In this document: positions 15,834 to 23,637 of the stretch, in pieces
Numbering within the stretch: position 1 is the stretch's first letter
How the letters are laid out: each line of letters begins with the position of its first letter
DNA from: Chrysochromulina parva
Taxonomy: Eukaryota; Haptophyta; Prymnesiales; Chrysochromulinaceae
Direction: 5' to 3'
NCBI GenBank assembly: GCA_002887195.1
Contig: PJAB01000572.1
Coordinates: 1-23,637, forward strand
DNA length: 23,637 nucleotides
Program-made: the position numbers and the translations under genes
The notes under the pieces: generated by a model
What the model was told of the DNA's origin: nothing
Databases searched by the model: none
What the model saw: the letters and a program-made list of their open reading frames with translations, nothing else

Positions 15834-15849
15834 TAGTGCACTGCATCGC

Positions 15850-18540
15850 CTATGTTCCACCCGCCTTGATGGGCGCTGCCGCCTTGACGGGCGCTGCTGC
15901 AACCTGAGCCTTCTCGAGCTGTTTCCTGAGCTCCGCTATGCTCTTCGCTATGTTCTCTGGCGTGTCATCTAGAGCATCGCCCAAGTCCGCCGCTGCCTTC
16001 ATGGGCACCGTCGCAGCCTTCTCCACCCGTCGCTTGAGCTCTGCTAGGTCCTTTCCCACCCTCTCCGCCTCAGCTCGGTCCGCCGCCGCCCTCATCGGCG
16101 CCCCAGCTGCCTTCTCAGCCTGTGCCTTCTCTAAGACAACAAGGTCGGCGGCTGCTTTGGCCGCCTTCGCCTTCTTTAAGGTCTTCTCCGCAGCCGCCTG
16201 CTTCTCGGCGGCCACGCGCTCGGCCACAGCCTTTTGGGCTAAGGCCTTCTCCGCGACTGCGCTCTCGGCCGCCGCCGCCTCTGCTGCGGCCTCGGCTACG
16301 GCGGCCGCCTTCGCAGCTTGCTCGGCCATCTCAGACTTGAGAACGGCGGCCTTCTCTGCTTCAGCCTTCTCCACCTCCGCCCGAGCCGCCGCAGCCTCGG
16401 CCGCGCTGATCTTCTCCATCTCCATCTTCTCTGCCGCGGCCGCTCTCGTGACGGCTTGCGTCGAGGCTGTCTGCTCGGCCGCCGCAGCCTCGGCCGCCGT
16501 CTCCGCGTCTTTCGCCTTCCGCACGAGCTGCTCGGCCGACAATCGCTCCTTGAGGGCAATCTGGGCTAACGTGTTCTTGGCGTCCACATTCTCGGGCTTC
16601 ACCGCATTCTCCATGGCGGTCTTCTCGGCGGCCGTCGTCAGTGCCACCGTTGCCGCGCGCGCCGCCACCTGCTGGTCGACGGCGGCCTTGTCGGCCGTAA
16701 CGGCCTTCTGCGCCGCCACCCTCTCCGCCACCTGCTTCTCCGCGGCTGCCGCGGCTGCCGCTGCCTTGTCTGCAGAGAGTGTTGCGGCCGCCGACTGCGC
16801 TGCCGCTGCATTCTTGGCCACCGTGTCAAGCGCCGCCACCTTCTCTGCCGCCAACTTCTCCGCCCGTGACCTCTCAGACTGAGCCTTGATCGTTGCTTGG
16901 GCGGCGGTCGCCTTCTTGTCCGCCGCCACCTTGTCCGCCGCCGCCTTCTCCAGCGCTGCCTGCTCCGCCACTGCCATGGCCTCTACCAGCCGCACCTCTG
17001 CCAGGCTCTCGGCCGCCGCCTTCTCGGCCGCCGCCTTCTGCGCGTCCGATGCCGCCGCCGCCGCCGTCTGCATCTTCGTCACCACCCGTTGGAACGCCAC
17101 ATCAGCCGTGACGAAGTCGTTCGCGTCGACCTTCGTGAGGGCGGCCAAGCTTGTGAAGAGGATCCCGATGGCCGCCGTGGTAAGCGTGGCAGGGCCCACC
17201 ATCGTCCACAGATCCAGCGCATCCGTCTCGAGCTGGCGGAAGACGCGATTGTTGCGCACGTAGAAGGCTCCGATCGTCGCGGACGAGAGCACGATGACGG
17301 CGGTGACTGGCAACGAAATCGAGCTGTCGAAGACCGCCCACGTCTTCAAAACGGTCGCGAGCAGAATGGCGGCAATGCCCAGGTCGAACGCGGCGCGTGC
17401 GGTGCGCCACTCGGCGCCGTACTGGGTCGTCAGCCGCCCCAACGCGGTGTCTCGGATGTTGGGCTTCTCGTCCGTTCCGAAGCGGACTGTGCCATAGCTG
17501 CCATCGGCCAGCCGGTAGAGGAGCTGTTGCGAGACCACGACGCAGATGAGCATGAACCCAAACGTGGCGACGTCGAGCACCACGAACGCCTGCAGTAGGT
17601 CGGAGTCCGGGACCGGGCGAGACGTCGACACCGACGAGGCGGCGCTCGTGACGCGAGACTCGGAGATGATCAGGGTACCGGGCAGGTTGAGAGCGCCGAA
17701 GGCGAAGGCAGCGAACAGAGCAGCACTGGACTTGAGCTCTCCGACGATGTTCATCGCGCGCTCTGGGGTTTTGGGGAACTCCTCGACAGGCAACAGCGGC
17801 CGCGCCCCCGGTAAGATTGGCTCTCGGATGCGGTCTGCCAGTTGGTCCATCCGAGCACCCAGCGTGCGCAGCCCGCTGGCCAAGGGGCCACCGAACGAGT
17901 CGAACCACTCCTGAGAGCGCCCCGTGTCGATGGGCAGCTGGGATGTCAGCTGACCGCGCAGGCGGTCCAAGCGGTCCAGGATGGCCTTTTTGGCATCGTC
18001 GACGGAGACCCTGTCGAATGAATCCAAGCGATCCTGGAAGCCTTTTCTGGCCTCGTCCATGGAGACCTTGTCAAGCACGTCCCGATCCAGGATGACTTGC
18101 TTGGCCTCCTCCACGGCCCTGTCGAACTCGTCCAAGCGATCTCGGATGGCGTTTTTGGCATCATCCAAGGAGACCCCGTTGCGCCCGTTGATTGCTTTTA
18201 TGTACTCTGTGTATTCGTTTGACAGGGGAGGCGTGGGCGAAGCGTCTGCTGTGGGCGCAGCGTTCGGTCCAGCCTCGTCAACGACCACGGGCGGCTCAGG
18301 ACCATTGTCTGCCGGACGCACTTTACTCTCCTCACGCGACTTGAGGTACTCTGCGTATGTCATCGGCTGATTGCATTTCAGAGCAGTCGTGCGGGGGAAA
18401 GAGGAGCTCCTCTTGAGAAGGTAGCGTGTCGGCGAGGCTTCCCGTCTCAGCGTCGGAAGGTTATGGACGTAATGAGGGAGGCATGACGACTGGTGTGCGC
18501 CGTAAAAGCTGATGCTGCCAAGAGCAAGGAGGAGCGCCAT
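15850..18540 (-). CDS. Multi-pass membrane protein with long Ala-rich coiled coil, possibly plastid-targeted
   Basis: 896 residues from the ATG at 18540. The N-terminus has a short hydrophobic stretch (MALLLALGSISFYGA) followed by a Ser/Arg/Thr-rich, acid-poor region to about residue 56. This fits a signal peptide plus transit peptide, as used by secondary plastids. Two short Y(A/T)EY(L/I)K motifs lie at 62-67 and 110-115. Residues 122-197 hold repeated amphipathic units of the type VS(L/M/V)D(D/E)A(K/R)..(I/F).DRLD. Five likely membrane helices follow (about 271-292, 315-340, 383-404, 407-428, 446-468). Residues 490-885 are almost pure Ala/Glu/Lys heptads such as AEKAAAESLAEVRLVE. No enzyme motif is visible and I do not recognise the family. 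A structural or tethering role in a plastid or other membrane is inference; a TolA-like tether would be the closest analogy in shape, not in descent. Confidence 0.86.
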   Translation of the reverse strand: MALLLALGSISFYGAHQSSCLPHYVHNLPTLRREASPTRYLLKRSSSFPRTTALKCNQPMTYAEYLKSREESKVRPADNGPEPPVVVDEAGPNAAPTADASPTPPLSNEYTEYIKAINGRNGVSLDDAKNAIRDRLDEFDRAVEEAKQVILDRDVLDKVSMDEARKGFQDRLDSFDRVSVDDAKKAILDRLDRLRGQLTSQLPIDTGRSQEWFDSFGGPLASGLRTLGARMDQLADRIREPILPGARPLLPVEEFPKTPERAMNIVGELKSSAALFAAFAFGALNLPGTLIISESRVTSAASSVSTSRPVPDSDLLQAFVVLDVATFGFMLICVVVSQQLLYRLADGSYGTVRFGTDEKPNIRDTALGRLTTQYGAEWRTARAAFDLGIAAILLATVLKTWAVFDSSISLPVTAVIVLSSATIGAFYVRNNRVFRQLETDALDLWTMVGPATLTTAAIGILFTSLAALTKVDANDFVTADVAFQRVVTKMQTAAAAASDAQKAAAEKAAAESLAEVRLVEAMAVAEQAALEKAAADKVAADKKATAAQATIKAQSERSRAEKLAAEKVAALDTVAKNAAAAQSAAATLSADKAAAAAAAAEKQVAERVAAQKAVTADKAAVDQQVAARAATVALTTAAEKTAMENAVKPENVDAKNTLAQIALKERLSAEQLVRKAKDAETAAEAAAAEQTASTQAVTRAAAAEKMEMEKISAAEAAAARAEVEKAEAEKAAVLKSEMAEQAAKAAAVAEAAAEAAAAESAVAEKALAQKAVAERVAAEKQAAAEKTLKKAKAAKAAADLVVLEKAQAEKAAGAPMRAAADRAEAERVGKDLAELKRRVEKAATVPMKAAADLGDALDDTPENIAKSIAELRKQLEKAQVAAAPVKAAAPIKAGGT

Positions 18541-18702
18541 CGAGGAGCGTGTGCAATCTTCTCAGATCACAATCTTCCCAAAGTTGGCATTCAACTGGAG
18601 TCGTTTGCATACAATTGTACGTGACTCAAAACACGTAAATTGGCCAAACCGGGGTCTGCTTCGACGTTGACGAAACTGTGTTCCGCGGCATCTCCGATCA
18701 CA
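18541..18702. promoter_or_regulatory. Short head-to-head promoter region (membrane protein / alpha-galactosidase)
   Basis: Only 162 bases separate the two divergent ATGs. An element TCTCxGATCACAAT occurs at 18560-18573 and at 18691-18704 (one mismatch), each close to one of the two starts and in the same orientation. ATTGG (inverted CCAAT) is at 18639-18643, and ACGT cores (tacgtga, acacgtaa) lie near 18618-18638. A bidirectional promoter is likely from geometry. Confidence 0.5.
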
Positions 18703-19980
18703 ATGCCGGCGAGAACCGTCCTCACCGTGATCGCGGCGCTTGTGGTTCCAATCCTAGCCTTGGACAATGGCCTCGCGCGTAAGCCTCCGCTCGGCTGGAG
18801 CACATGGCTCACATGCGAGGACGACAAGGAATGCGGTCACGACGTGTGCAATGAGGCGGAGGTCAAGGCGTCGGCCCTGGCACTTCAGTCAAATGGCATG
18901 CAAGCTCTCGGATGGCACTACATTGTGCTCGACGACTGCTGGGCGTATGCGCGCAACACGACGACGGGCCGATTGACCTGGGATGCGTCGCGCTTTCCCT
19001 CCGGTATGCCTGCGCTCGTCGAGTGGATGCACGAGCGAAACTTCATGCTCGGCTTGTACACGTCGGCAGGCAATGAAACATGCTCGAGCGGCGGGCGCCC
19101 GATCACGGTGCCGGGCTCGCGTGGCCACTACGATGTGGACGCCCAGACGTTTGCAGACTGGCGTGTAGATTACGTCAAGCTCGACTGGTGCGGCGACGTG
19201 AAGCATGAGCCCTGGGTCGGCCCAAGCGCCCATCACGAGTTTGCCACAGCCATGAACGCGACCGGCCGACCCATGATACTTGAGGTGGTGGCGGGGTACT
19301 TCTTCACGGGTCCTGCACAGGTGGCCAGCGTGGCCAATGTGTGGCGCTTCTGCGAGGACCACCACGACAGCTGGAAGTCGACCGCAGAGAACGTCCTGTG
19401 CCGAGAAGACCAAGGTGCACGAAGCAGCTTGCCAGGCGGCTGGGGATACATGGACGTGCTCACCACGGGCGGCGCGGGATGCTCGCTCGCGGCGCACTGC
19501 CCCGGCCAGACCGAGGATGAGTATCGCACCGAGTTCGCCATCTGGACCATCACGCAGTCGCCTCTCATGATCGCAACCGACGTGCGCAACATGAGCAGCT
19601 TGGCACAAGCCACGCTTCTCAATGCGGAGATTTTGAGCGTGCACCAGAGCACCGCCACGCTTCCAGGCCGGCGGCTGGCCACAGCAGCCGATGCGTGCGC
19701 ACTGCCGGCACTCTGTGCCGTTTGGGGGCGCGCACTCGACGCAGCAGGTACCACCTGGATCCTTGCTCTCGTCAATCTCGACAATATCTCTGTGCAGGAG
19801 GTGAGCGTCAGTTTCGCCGACCTCGGCTGGAATGCATCGGCGATGGCGGGTGCGCTTGTTCGCGACCTGTGGGCACGGCACGATTTGCCCGATGCAACGG
19901 GGGGCAAGGTGACCGCAAGGGTGCCCACGCACGGCACTGCGCTGCTGCGAGTCGAGCGCATTGGCAATCGTGATCCATGA
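18703..19980 (+). CDS. GH27 alpha-galactosidase, secreted
   Basis: 425 residues from the ATG at 18703; the frame above it opens only at TTG. Residues 1-20 (MPARTVLTVIAALVVPILAL) are a signal peptide. The mature start PPLGWSTW (28-35) is the family signature, followed by VLDDCW (75-80) and MLGLYTSAG (115-123). The nucleophile motif is DYVKLDWCGD, with Asp161. The acid/base motif is WRFCEDHHDSWKS, with Asp219, aligned to the acid/base Asp of human alpha-galactosidase A. The later GYMDVLTTG and SPLMIATD segments and a C-terminal beta domain are present, so the enzyme looks complete. It hydrolyses terminal alpha-linked galactose (or N-acetylgalactosamine) from glycans or glycolipids, probably in the lysosome/vacuole or outside the cell. 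The exact substrate is not readable from sequence. Confidence 0.96.
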   Translation: MPARTVLTVIAALVVPILALDNGLARKPPLGWSTWLTCEDDKECGHDVCNEAEVKASALALQSNGMQALGWHYIVLDDCWAYARNTTTGRLTWDASRFPSGMPALVEWMHERNFMLGLYTSAGNETCSSGGRPITVPGSRGHYDVDAQTFADWRVDYVKLDWCGDVKHEPWVGPSAHHEFATAMNATGRPMILEVVAGYFFTGPAQVASVANVWRFCEDHHDSWKSTAENVLCREDQGARSSLPGGWGYMDVLTTGGAGCSLAAHCPGQTEDEYRTEFAIWTITQSPLMIATDVRNMSSLAQATLLNAEILSVHQSTATLPGRRLATAADACALPALCAVWGRALDAAGTTWILALVNLDNISVQEVSVSFADLGWNASAMAGALVRDLWARHDLPDATGGKVTARVPTHGTALLRVERIGNRDP

Positions 19981-20697
19981 GTGTTGTGGTGTTGACACGA
20001 CCCAGAAGAGGTCCTTAGGAATCCTAGAGACGGCCAGTGCGGAAGCGTTACCGCGAAAACTGAGCCGACTCGATGCATTCTCGGACTCAAATTGCCCTTC
20101 AAGACCCACGTGAGCCATGTCTCGTGTCTCGAGGCGCCGTCGAGGGGCTGTCACTTTTATAAAGACTTTAACGCGACGTTATACACACGTACTGCCTCCG
20201 GCAACTCGAAATACGGGATGGTCTCGCAGTACTTCGTTGCGCGCGCGTGCTGGCCAACCTGTCGATGTTCCATGGCCTCAGCCTGCCTCCCATCGCATCT
20301 CGCCCCAGCTCGCAATTGATGCCGCTAAGATGCCGCGTTCTGACTACTGACTTAAAACCCAGGACGACCGGCCCGCGGCCGGAAAGTTCTGCTACGATTA
20401 TATTACAATTTCGTACAAGCAACAAGGGACCCACAACTGACGACAGAATTACATTTTTCTGATGAACCACATCCGCCACCGGCAAGCCGCACGCACCAGA
20501 TTGCACAGTGACCAGAAACGGATGCAATAAAGCCCGGCGGGCGCGCAGCACATCGCGCCTCAAAGCACGCGACTCAGTGGACTCGCACACAGACAGTCAC
20601 ACCTTCAGCTTCACTGGGAGCCAGTGCAGTGCACGAACGCACTCGGAGCTCGTTCACTGGAGACGGCGCTCCAATTGACATGCGATCTCAAGAGATC
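19981..20697. other. Gap between convergent alpha-galactosidase and epimerase genes
   Basis: 717 bases with the 3' regions of both genes. No ATG-started ORF with domain features is present; a 140-codon minus frame opens at GTG. An inverted repeat CCGGCC-CGC-GGCCGG lies at 20368-20382, beside an AT-rich stretch (20395-20410). An AATAAA hexamer occurs on the plus strand near 20526, too far from the alpha-galactosidase stop to assign with confidence. Confidence 0.55.
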
Positions 20698-21828
20698 TCA
20701 CGAGATGCTCACACTCTTGCCATCGCCCTTGTTGCCCATATCGCAAGCGTCCGTCATGGTTTGCGTCACCACCACGGACTTGGTGAGCGTGTCGAGGCTC
20801 TTGCCCTCCTCCTTGGAGTACGCCTCGACCTGCGTCTGAATCCAGTCGTACGTGTACTTGAGGCCCTCCTTGAGCGGCGTCGTCGGCGCCCAGCCAAGCA
20901 CCTGCTTGATGAGCGTGTTGTCCGAGTTGCGGCCGCGTACGCCCTCTGGCCCGGGGATGTGCTTAATCGGGAGCTGCTTGCCCTTGAACTCGAGGACCAT
21001 CTCAGCCATCTGGTTCATGGAGACCATCTCGTCCGAGCCGATGTTGAGCGGCTTCTTGTAGTCGGAGACCATCAGCCGGATGATGCCCTCGACGCAGTCG
21101 TCGATGTAGCAAAAGGAGCGGGTCTGCAGGCCATTTCCCCACATCTCGAACTCAACCGTCGAGGTGATCGCCTTGCGGCTGAAGGCGGCGGGAGCCTTCT
21201 CGCGCCCGCCCTTCCACGTGCCGAGCGGGCCGTAGATATTGTGGAAGCGGCCGATGCGGCACTCCATGCCGAAATCCGCATCGTAATGCATCAGCAGCTC
21301 CTCTGTCATCAGCTTCTCGAGGCCATATGCGTCCTGCGGCTGTGCGGGCCACGCGTCCTCCTCCTTGAGGCCGCTCGCGCCTCCGAGGTTCTCGTCGAGC
21401 TGCTTATACTCGGGGTAGATGCACGCGCTCGACGCGTACCAGAAGCGCTTGACGCCTGCCTTGCGCGCCGCCTCGGCCACATTGAAGGAGATCATGGTCG
21501 AGTTGTACAGGATGCGGCTGTGGTTGGACTGGATGAAGCCCATGCCACCCATGTCGGCTGCGAGGTTGAAGCACCACTCGCAGCCCGCGACGGCCTTCTC
21601 GCAGGCGTCGGCGTAGCGCAGGTCGAGGTTGACGAACTCGTCGCAAAACTCCTCCGGCTTCATGTACTCGTTCTCCTTCCAGTCCACGGCACGCACCCAG
21701 TGGCCCTCCGCCTTGAGGCGGCGCGCAAGGTGCGAGGCGATGAAGCCGCCTGCGCCGGTGACACAGATCTTGATGCCGGACGGAAAGTCTTTGGTGAATT
21801 TGCACTCGGACACGGGGGGGAGCACCAT
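20698..21828 (-). CDS. GME: GDP-mannose 3,5-epimerase
   Basis: 376 residues, ATG at 21828. An extended short-chain dehydrogenase/reductase: NAD-binding GAGGFIASHL (25-34), NLAADMGGMGFIQSNHS (88-104) and SSACIYPEYKQL (133-144) with the catalytic Cys136. Tyr168 and Lys172 lie in DAYGLEK. GGREKAPAAFSRKA contains Lys211, and RGRNSDN contains Arg300. All the residues known from the Arabidopsis enzyme for epimerisation and substrate binding are present, and identity to plant enzymes is evidently high. It converts GDP-D-mannose to GDP-L-galactose (EC 5.1.3.18) in the cytosol. This feeds ascorbate synthesis by the plant-type (Smirnoff-Wheeler) route and L-galactose in polysaccharides. The last 40 residues, after the conserved fold, are a polar tail. 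Its 5' leader and promoter lie in 21829-22403. Confidence 0.98.
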   Translation of the reverse strand: MVLPPVSECKFTKDFPSGIKICVTGAGGFIASHLARRLKAEGHWVRAVDWKENEYMKPEEFCDEFVNLDLRYADACEKAVAGCEWCFNLAADMGGMGFIQSNHSRILYNSTMISFNVAEAARKAGVKRFWYASSACIYPEYKQLDENLGGASGLKEEDAWPAQPQDAYGLEKLMTEELLMHYDADFGMECRIGRFHNIYGPLGTWKGGREKAPAAFSRKAITSTVEFEMWGNGLQTRSFCYIDDCVEGIIRLMVSDYKKPLNIGSDEMVSMNQMAEMVLEFKGKQLPIKHIPGPEGVRGRNSDNTLIKQVLGWAPTTPLKEGLKYTYDWIQTQVEAYSKEEGKSLDTLTKSVVVTQTMTDACDMGNKGDGKSVSIS

Positions 21829-22403
21829 GTTTTGCTACTACGTAGGTCGGAGTTCCGTCTGCGGAGCGTGGTCGGGGGCGCAATGTGAGATATGTAGGGA
21901 GAGTGGATGTGGGCATACACCGCACGTGAGTGAGGTATGCAAAAGCGCTGCTCTTCAGCCTTGCTCGCGCTCAGGCGTATGAGAGTCATCAATTCCTGGG
22001 AGGGCGGGCGTGCGCACTCAGGGTGGAAGCGCCGAGGTGCGTCGCTCCTGCTTCGAGGTCGCTTCACAGTACAGTAGATTCAGTGAATGCACTCTGAGAG
22101 CAAGCAAGCAAAGCAAGCAAGTGAGAGAAGCGATAGTGTGAATAGAACTAAAGTGTGAATTCGGAGAGGGGAAATTCAAATCGATCGTCACCGCGCGCCA
22201 AAATTTGTCGTTCAGTGACGTTCCAATCTCATGTGCGGTCACGACTCTCAACGTCCACATTCTACTTGCAAGAAATCAAAATCAAAACAGAAGAAAGAAT
22301 TGAGAAACGAGACCGCGAGGGGCTCGACGGCGTAGCAAACTCGAGGACACACGGTTTTTGTGGCCTCGCCTCGACAGACACGTCGCGGCTCGCGCCCGAC
22401 TTC
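21829..22403. promoter_or_regulatory. Upstream region of the epimerase gene
   Basis: 575 bases between the epimerase start and the stop of the next minus-strand gene. It should contain the epimerase promoter and leader and the 3' region of the hydrolase gene. An AAGC simple repeat lies at 22100-22121 (CTTG units on the transcribed strand). An A-rich stretch lies at 22270-22305. No ORF with domain features was found. Confidence 0.5.
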
Positions 22404-23450
22404 TCATCGGCGCAACTCGTGCTGGGCGCGTAGGCTGCGCCTGGCGCCCTCGACGAGCCCGCCGGCGCCGGCGCCACCCTTCAAGCTGCCATTGAGCGCA
22501 AACTGCAGCATGACGTCGATACCGTCCGAGACAATCTCATGCGCGGCCCACGCCACGTTGAGCGCCTCGGCCACCGCAGACGCGTCTGGCAGCAGCGAGT
22601 CGGCTTTGGCGCCGCCGCCCGGTCCAGGCAGCTTCTCCGCGAGCCCTGGAGCGGCTCGGATCGCGGCACGCCACGGGCTGCCGCGCGGGTCCGTAGCGAG
22701 GTACCCGTCGGCATCCAGCAACTTGTGACGTCGCAAGGCCTCGTGAATCTCCGTGGCTGTGGACAGCGTGAGACCCTCTATGCGTTCGGTGAAGAAGGCG
22801 GCCGTGGGCTTCTGCGCGCGCACCTCCAATTGGTCCGATCCGGCGGCGGCGCCGCTCGAGTTCCGCAGCTTGCGCACGCACTTGTTTACCATGCTCGCCG
22901 TGCGCTGGTCGCGTGGCATGTGCACAAAGAGTGTCGGTGGCATAGGCTCGGGCAGCATCGGCGGTGGAACGGCCATGATCTGGGAGATCACAGCGCGGAA
23001 GCGAACCGTTCCGGCGAGCAGCAGCACGAACGCGCCACCCGAGGACGCGCCCAGGGCCACCAGTGGCAGCGCTGCCAAGTTGTGTCGCTCACGGAAGGCT
23101 GTGAGGGCCTTCTGCACGATGGGACCATCGGTATCGATGTCCCAGCAGCGCGAAATCAACCGATCTTGCGAGGAGATCGCGATGACTGCGAAGCCTGCGC
23201 GAAGGGCTGCCTTTACGATACGCACCTCCTCGGGAAGGCCAAGGCACTGCGGCGCCGCGCTGGTCGGCGCCCAGAAATCAGTGGCACTGTGCTGGCAGCC
23301 GTGCGCTAAAAATAGAACGGCTCTAGGACTCGTGGCCGGAAGCTCGTACATAGCCTCCGCCCCAGCGAGAAGTTCGTATGCGGGTCCGGCGGCCGACGTC
23401 GTCACGGCGACCATGACGAAAGTCATAAACAAAGTTGAGCAGCCTGTCAT
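22404..23450 (-). CDS. Secreted alpha/beta-hydrolase of an uncharacterised plant/algal-type family
   Basis: 348 residues; ATG at 23450 with an in-frame TGA four codons upstream, so the start is well bounded. Residues 1-21 are a signal peptide (FMTFVMVAVTTSAAG core). The fold is shown by VLFLAHGCQHSATDFW (45-60; HG oxyanion-type motif) and the nucleophile elbow ALGASSGGA with Ser136. VHMPRD (177-181, candidate acid Asp181) and NVAWAAHE with candidate His304 follow. The surrounding blocks CLGLPEE, SSGGAFVLLLAG, YLATDPRGSPWR and ALNVAWAAHEIV recall a family of secreted plant and algal hydrolases without assigned substrate; this resemblance is from memory. The Gly-rich C-terminal 25 residues look disordered. 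An esterase or peptidase role is possible. Confidence 0.88.
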   Translation of the reverse strand: MTGCSTLFMTFVMVAVTTSAAGPAYELLAGAEAMYELPATSPRAVLFLAHGCQHSATDFWAPTSAAPQCLGLPEEVRIVKAALRAGFAVIAISSQDRLISRCWDIDTDGPIVQKALTAFRERHNLAALPLVALGASSGGAFVLLLAGTVRFRAVISQIMAVPPPMLPEPMPPTLFVHMPRDQRTASMVNKCVRKLRNSSGAAAGSDQLEVRAQKPTAAFFTERIEGLTLSTATEIHEALRRHKLLDADGYLATDPRGSPWRAAIRAAPGLAEKLPGPGGGAKADSLLPDASAVAEALNVAWAAHEIVSDGIDVMLQFALNGSLKGGAGAGGLVEGARRSLRAQHELRR

Positions 23451-23637
23451 CGCGACCCTTCACCTCCGTGGGAGTCCGTGGGTGCGCACCAAGGTGCGTG
23501 AAAACTTTGGACTCGAGAGCCGTGTTGAGCGCCGCGTCATTAAACCGACGCCCCCCAAATAGAGTTTATGGACACGTGGTGTCGCGCCCCTCGAGTGCCG
23601 CGCAAGGACGCCCACGGCGGCCGCTTCGGGGGTTCGA
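23451..23637. promoter_or_regulatory. Upstream region of the secreted hydrolase gene, to the right edge
   Basis: 187 bases that must include the hydrolase promoter. The last bases read ggggttcga, which resembles part of a tRNA T-arm, but the window ends there and nothing else supports a tRNA. Confidence 0.4.

Noticed and set aside
15938..16882. Plus-strand Ala/Ser-rich ORF of 314 codons
   Set aside because: Antisense of the Ala/Glu/Lys coiled coil of the 15850-18540 gene; its composition follows directly from that repeat.
18889..20154. Minus-strand ORF of 421 codons over the alpha-galactosidase
   Set aside because: Shadow frame; the plus strand carries all the GH27 catalytic motifs.
20168..20590. 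140-codon minus-strand frame between alpha-galactosidase and epimerase
   Set aside because: Begins at GTG, no domain, mixed composition; more likely the epimerase 3' region.
20629..21888. Plus-strand ORF of 419 codons over the epimerase gene
   Set aside because: Antisense shadow caused by high GC at third positions; the minus strand encodes an unmistakable GDP-mannose 3,5-epimerase.
23629..23637. ggggttcga at the right edge, like a tRNA B-box
   Set aside because: The sequence ends there and the preceding bases show no acceptor stem, D-arm or anticodon arm that fits.
1..23637. Secreted/sugar-related genes as a biosynthetic cluster
   Set aside because: Orientation is mixed, the enzymes do not share a substrate chain, and unrelated nuclear and calcium-binding genes lie between them; chance neighbourhood is simpler.

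Overview
The window reads as nuclear DNA of a GC-rich microbial eukaryote, most likely a marine microalga. A haptophyte or a related secondary-plastid alga is my guess; I cannot prove the lineage from sequence alone. The evidence for a eukaryote is a spliceosomal GT-AG intron inside the EF-hand gene and eukaryote-only families (PRCC, a guanylate-binding GTPase, a DZIP1-type zinc finger). One gene per transcript-sized unit, no operons, and gaps of 0.1-1 kb also fit. Genes are compact, mostly single-exon and strongly G/C at third codon positions. Their intergenic gaps are visibly less GC-rich. An algal source is supported by a plant-type GDP-mannose 3,5-epimerase and by a membrane protein with a possible bipartite plastid-targeting N-terminus.

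Layout, left to right: (1) a minus-strand gene cut by the left edge, with a DZIP1-like C2H2 finger and a long Ala-rich coiled coil (1-1609). It is head-to-head with (2) a membrane-anchored GBP/atlastin-like GTPase (1952-3829, +). (3) A minus-strand protein with a UVR-like helical hairpin and charged coiled coil (4771-6372) is head-to-head with (4) an SGNH hydrolase-like protein (6646-8634, +). (5) A large calcium-binding protein follows, built of five modules of paired EF-hands (9296-12463, +, one 111-bp intron). (6) PRCC-family nuclear protein (13487-14560, -). (7) Secreted 2OG-Fe(II) dioxygenase-like protein (14787-15728, -). (8) Five-helix membrane protein with a roughly 400-residue Ala-rich coiled coil (15850-18540, -), head-to-head with (9) a GH27 alpha-galactosidase (18703-19980, +). 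(10) GDP-mannose 3,5-epimerase (20698-21828, -). (11) Secreted alpha/beta hydrolase (22404-23450, -).

The genes do not form an obvious pathway. Several act on sugars or in the secretory route (SGNH hydrolase, alpha-galactosidase, epimerase, secreted hydrolase and dioxygenase), but in a eukaryotic chromosome this is probably chance. Three minus-strand proteins (1, 3, 8) share the same kind of AEKAAAEK-type coiled coil. The most distinctive items are the five-module EF-hand protein with its in-frame intron, the GBP-like GTPase with an altered G4 motif and an N-terminal membrane anchor, and the membrane/coiled-coil protein at 15850-18540. No tRNA, rRNA, snRNA, CRISPR array or transposon could be supported. 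Several naive ORF starts at GTG/TTG codons were moved to the first in-frame ATG.
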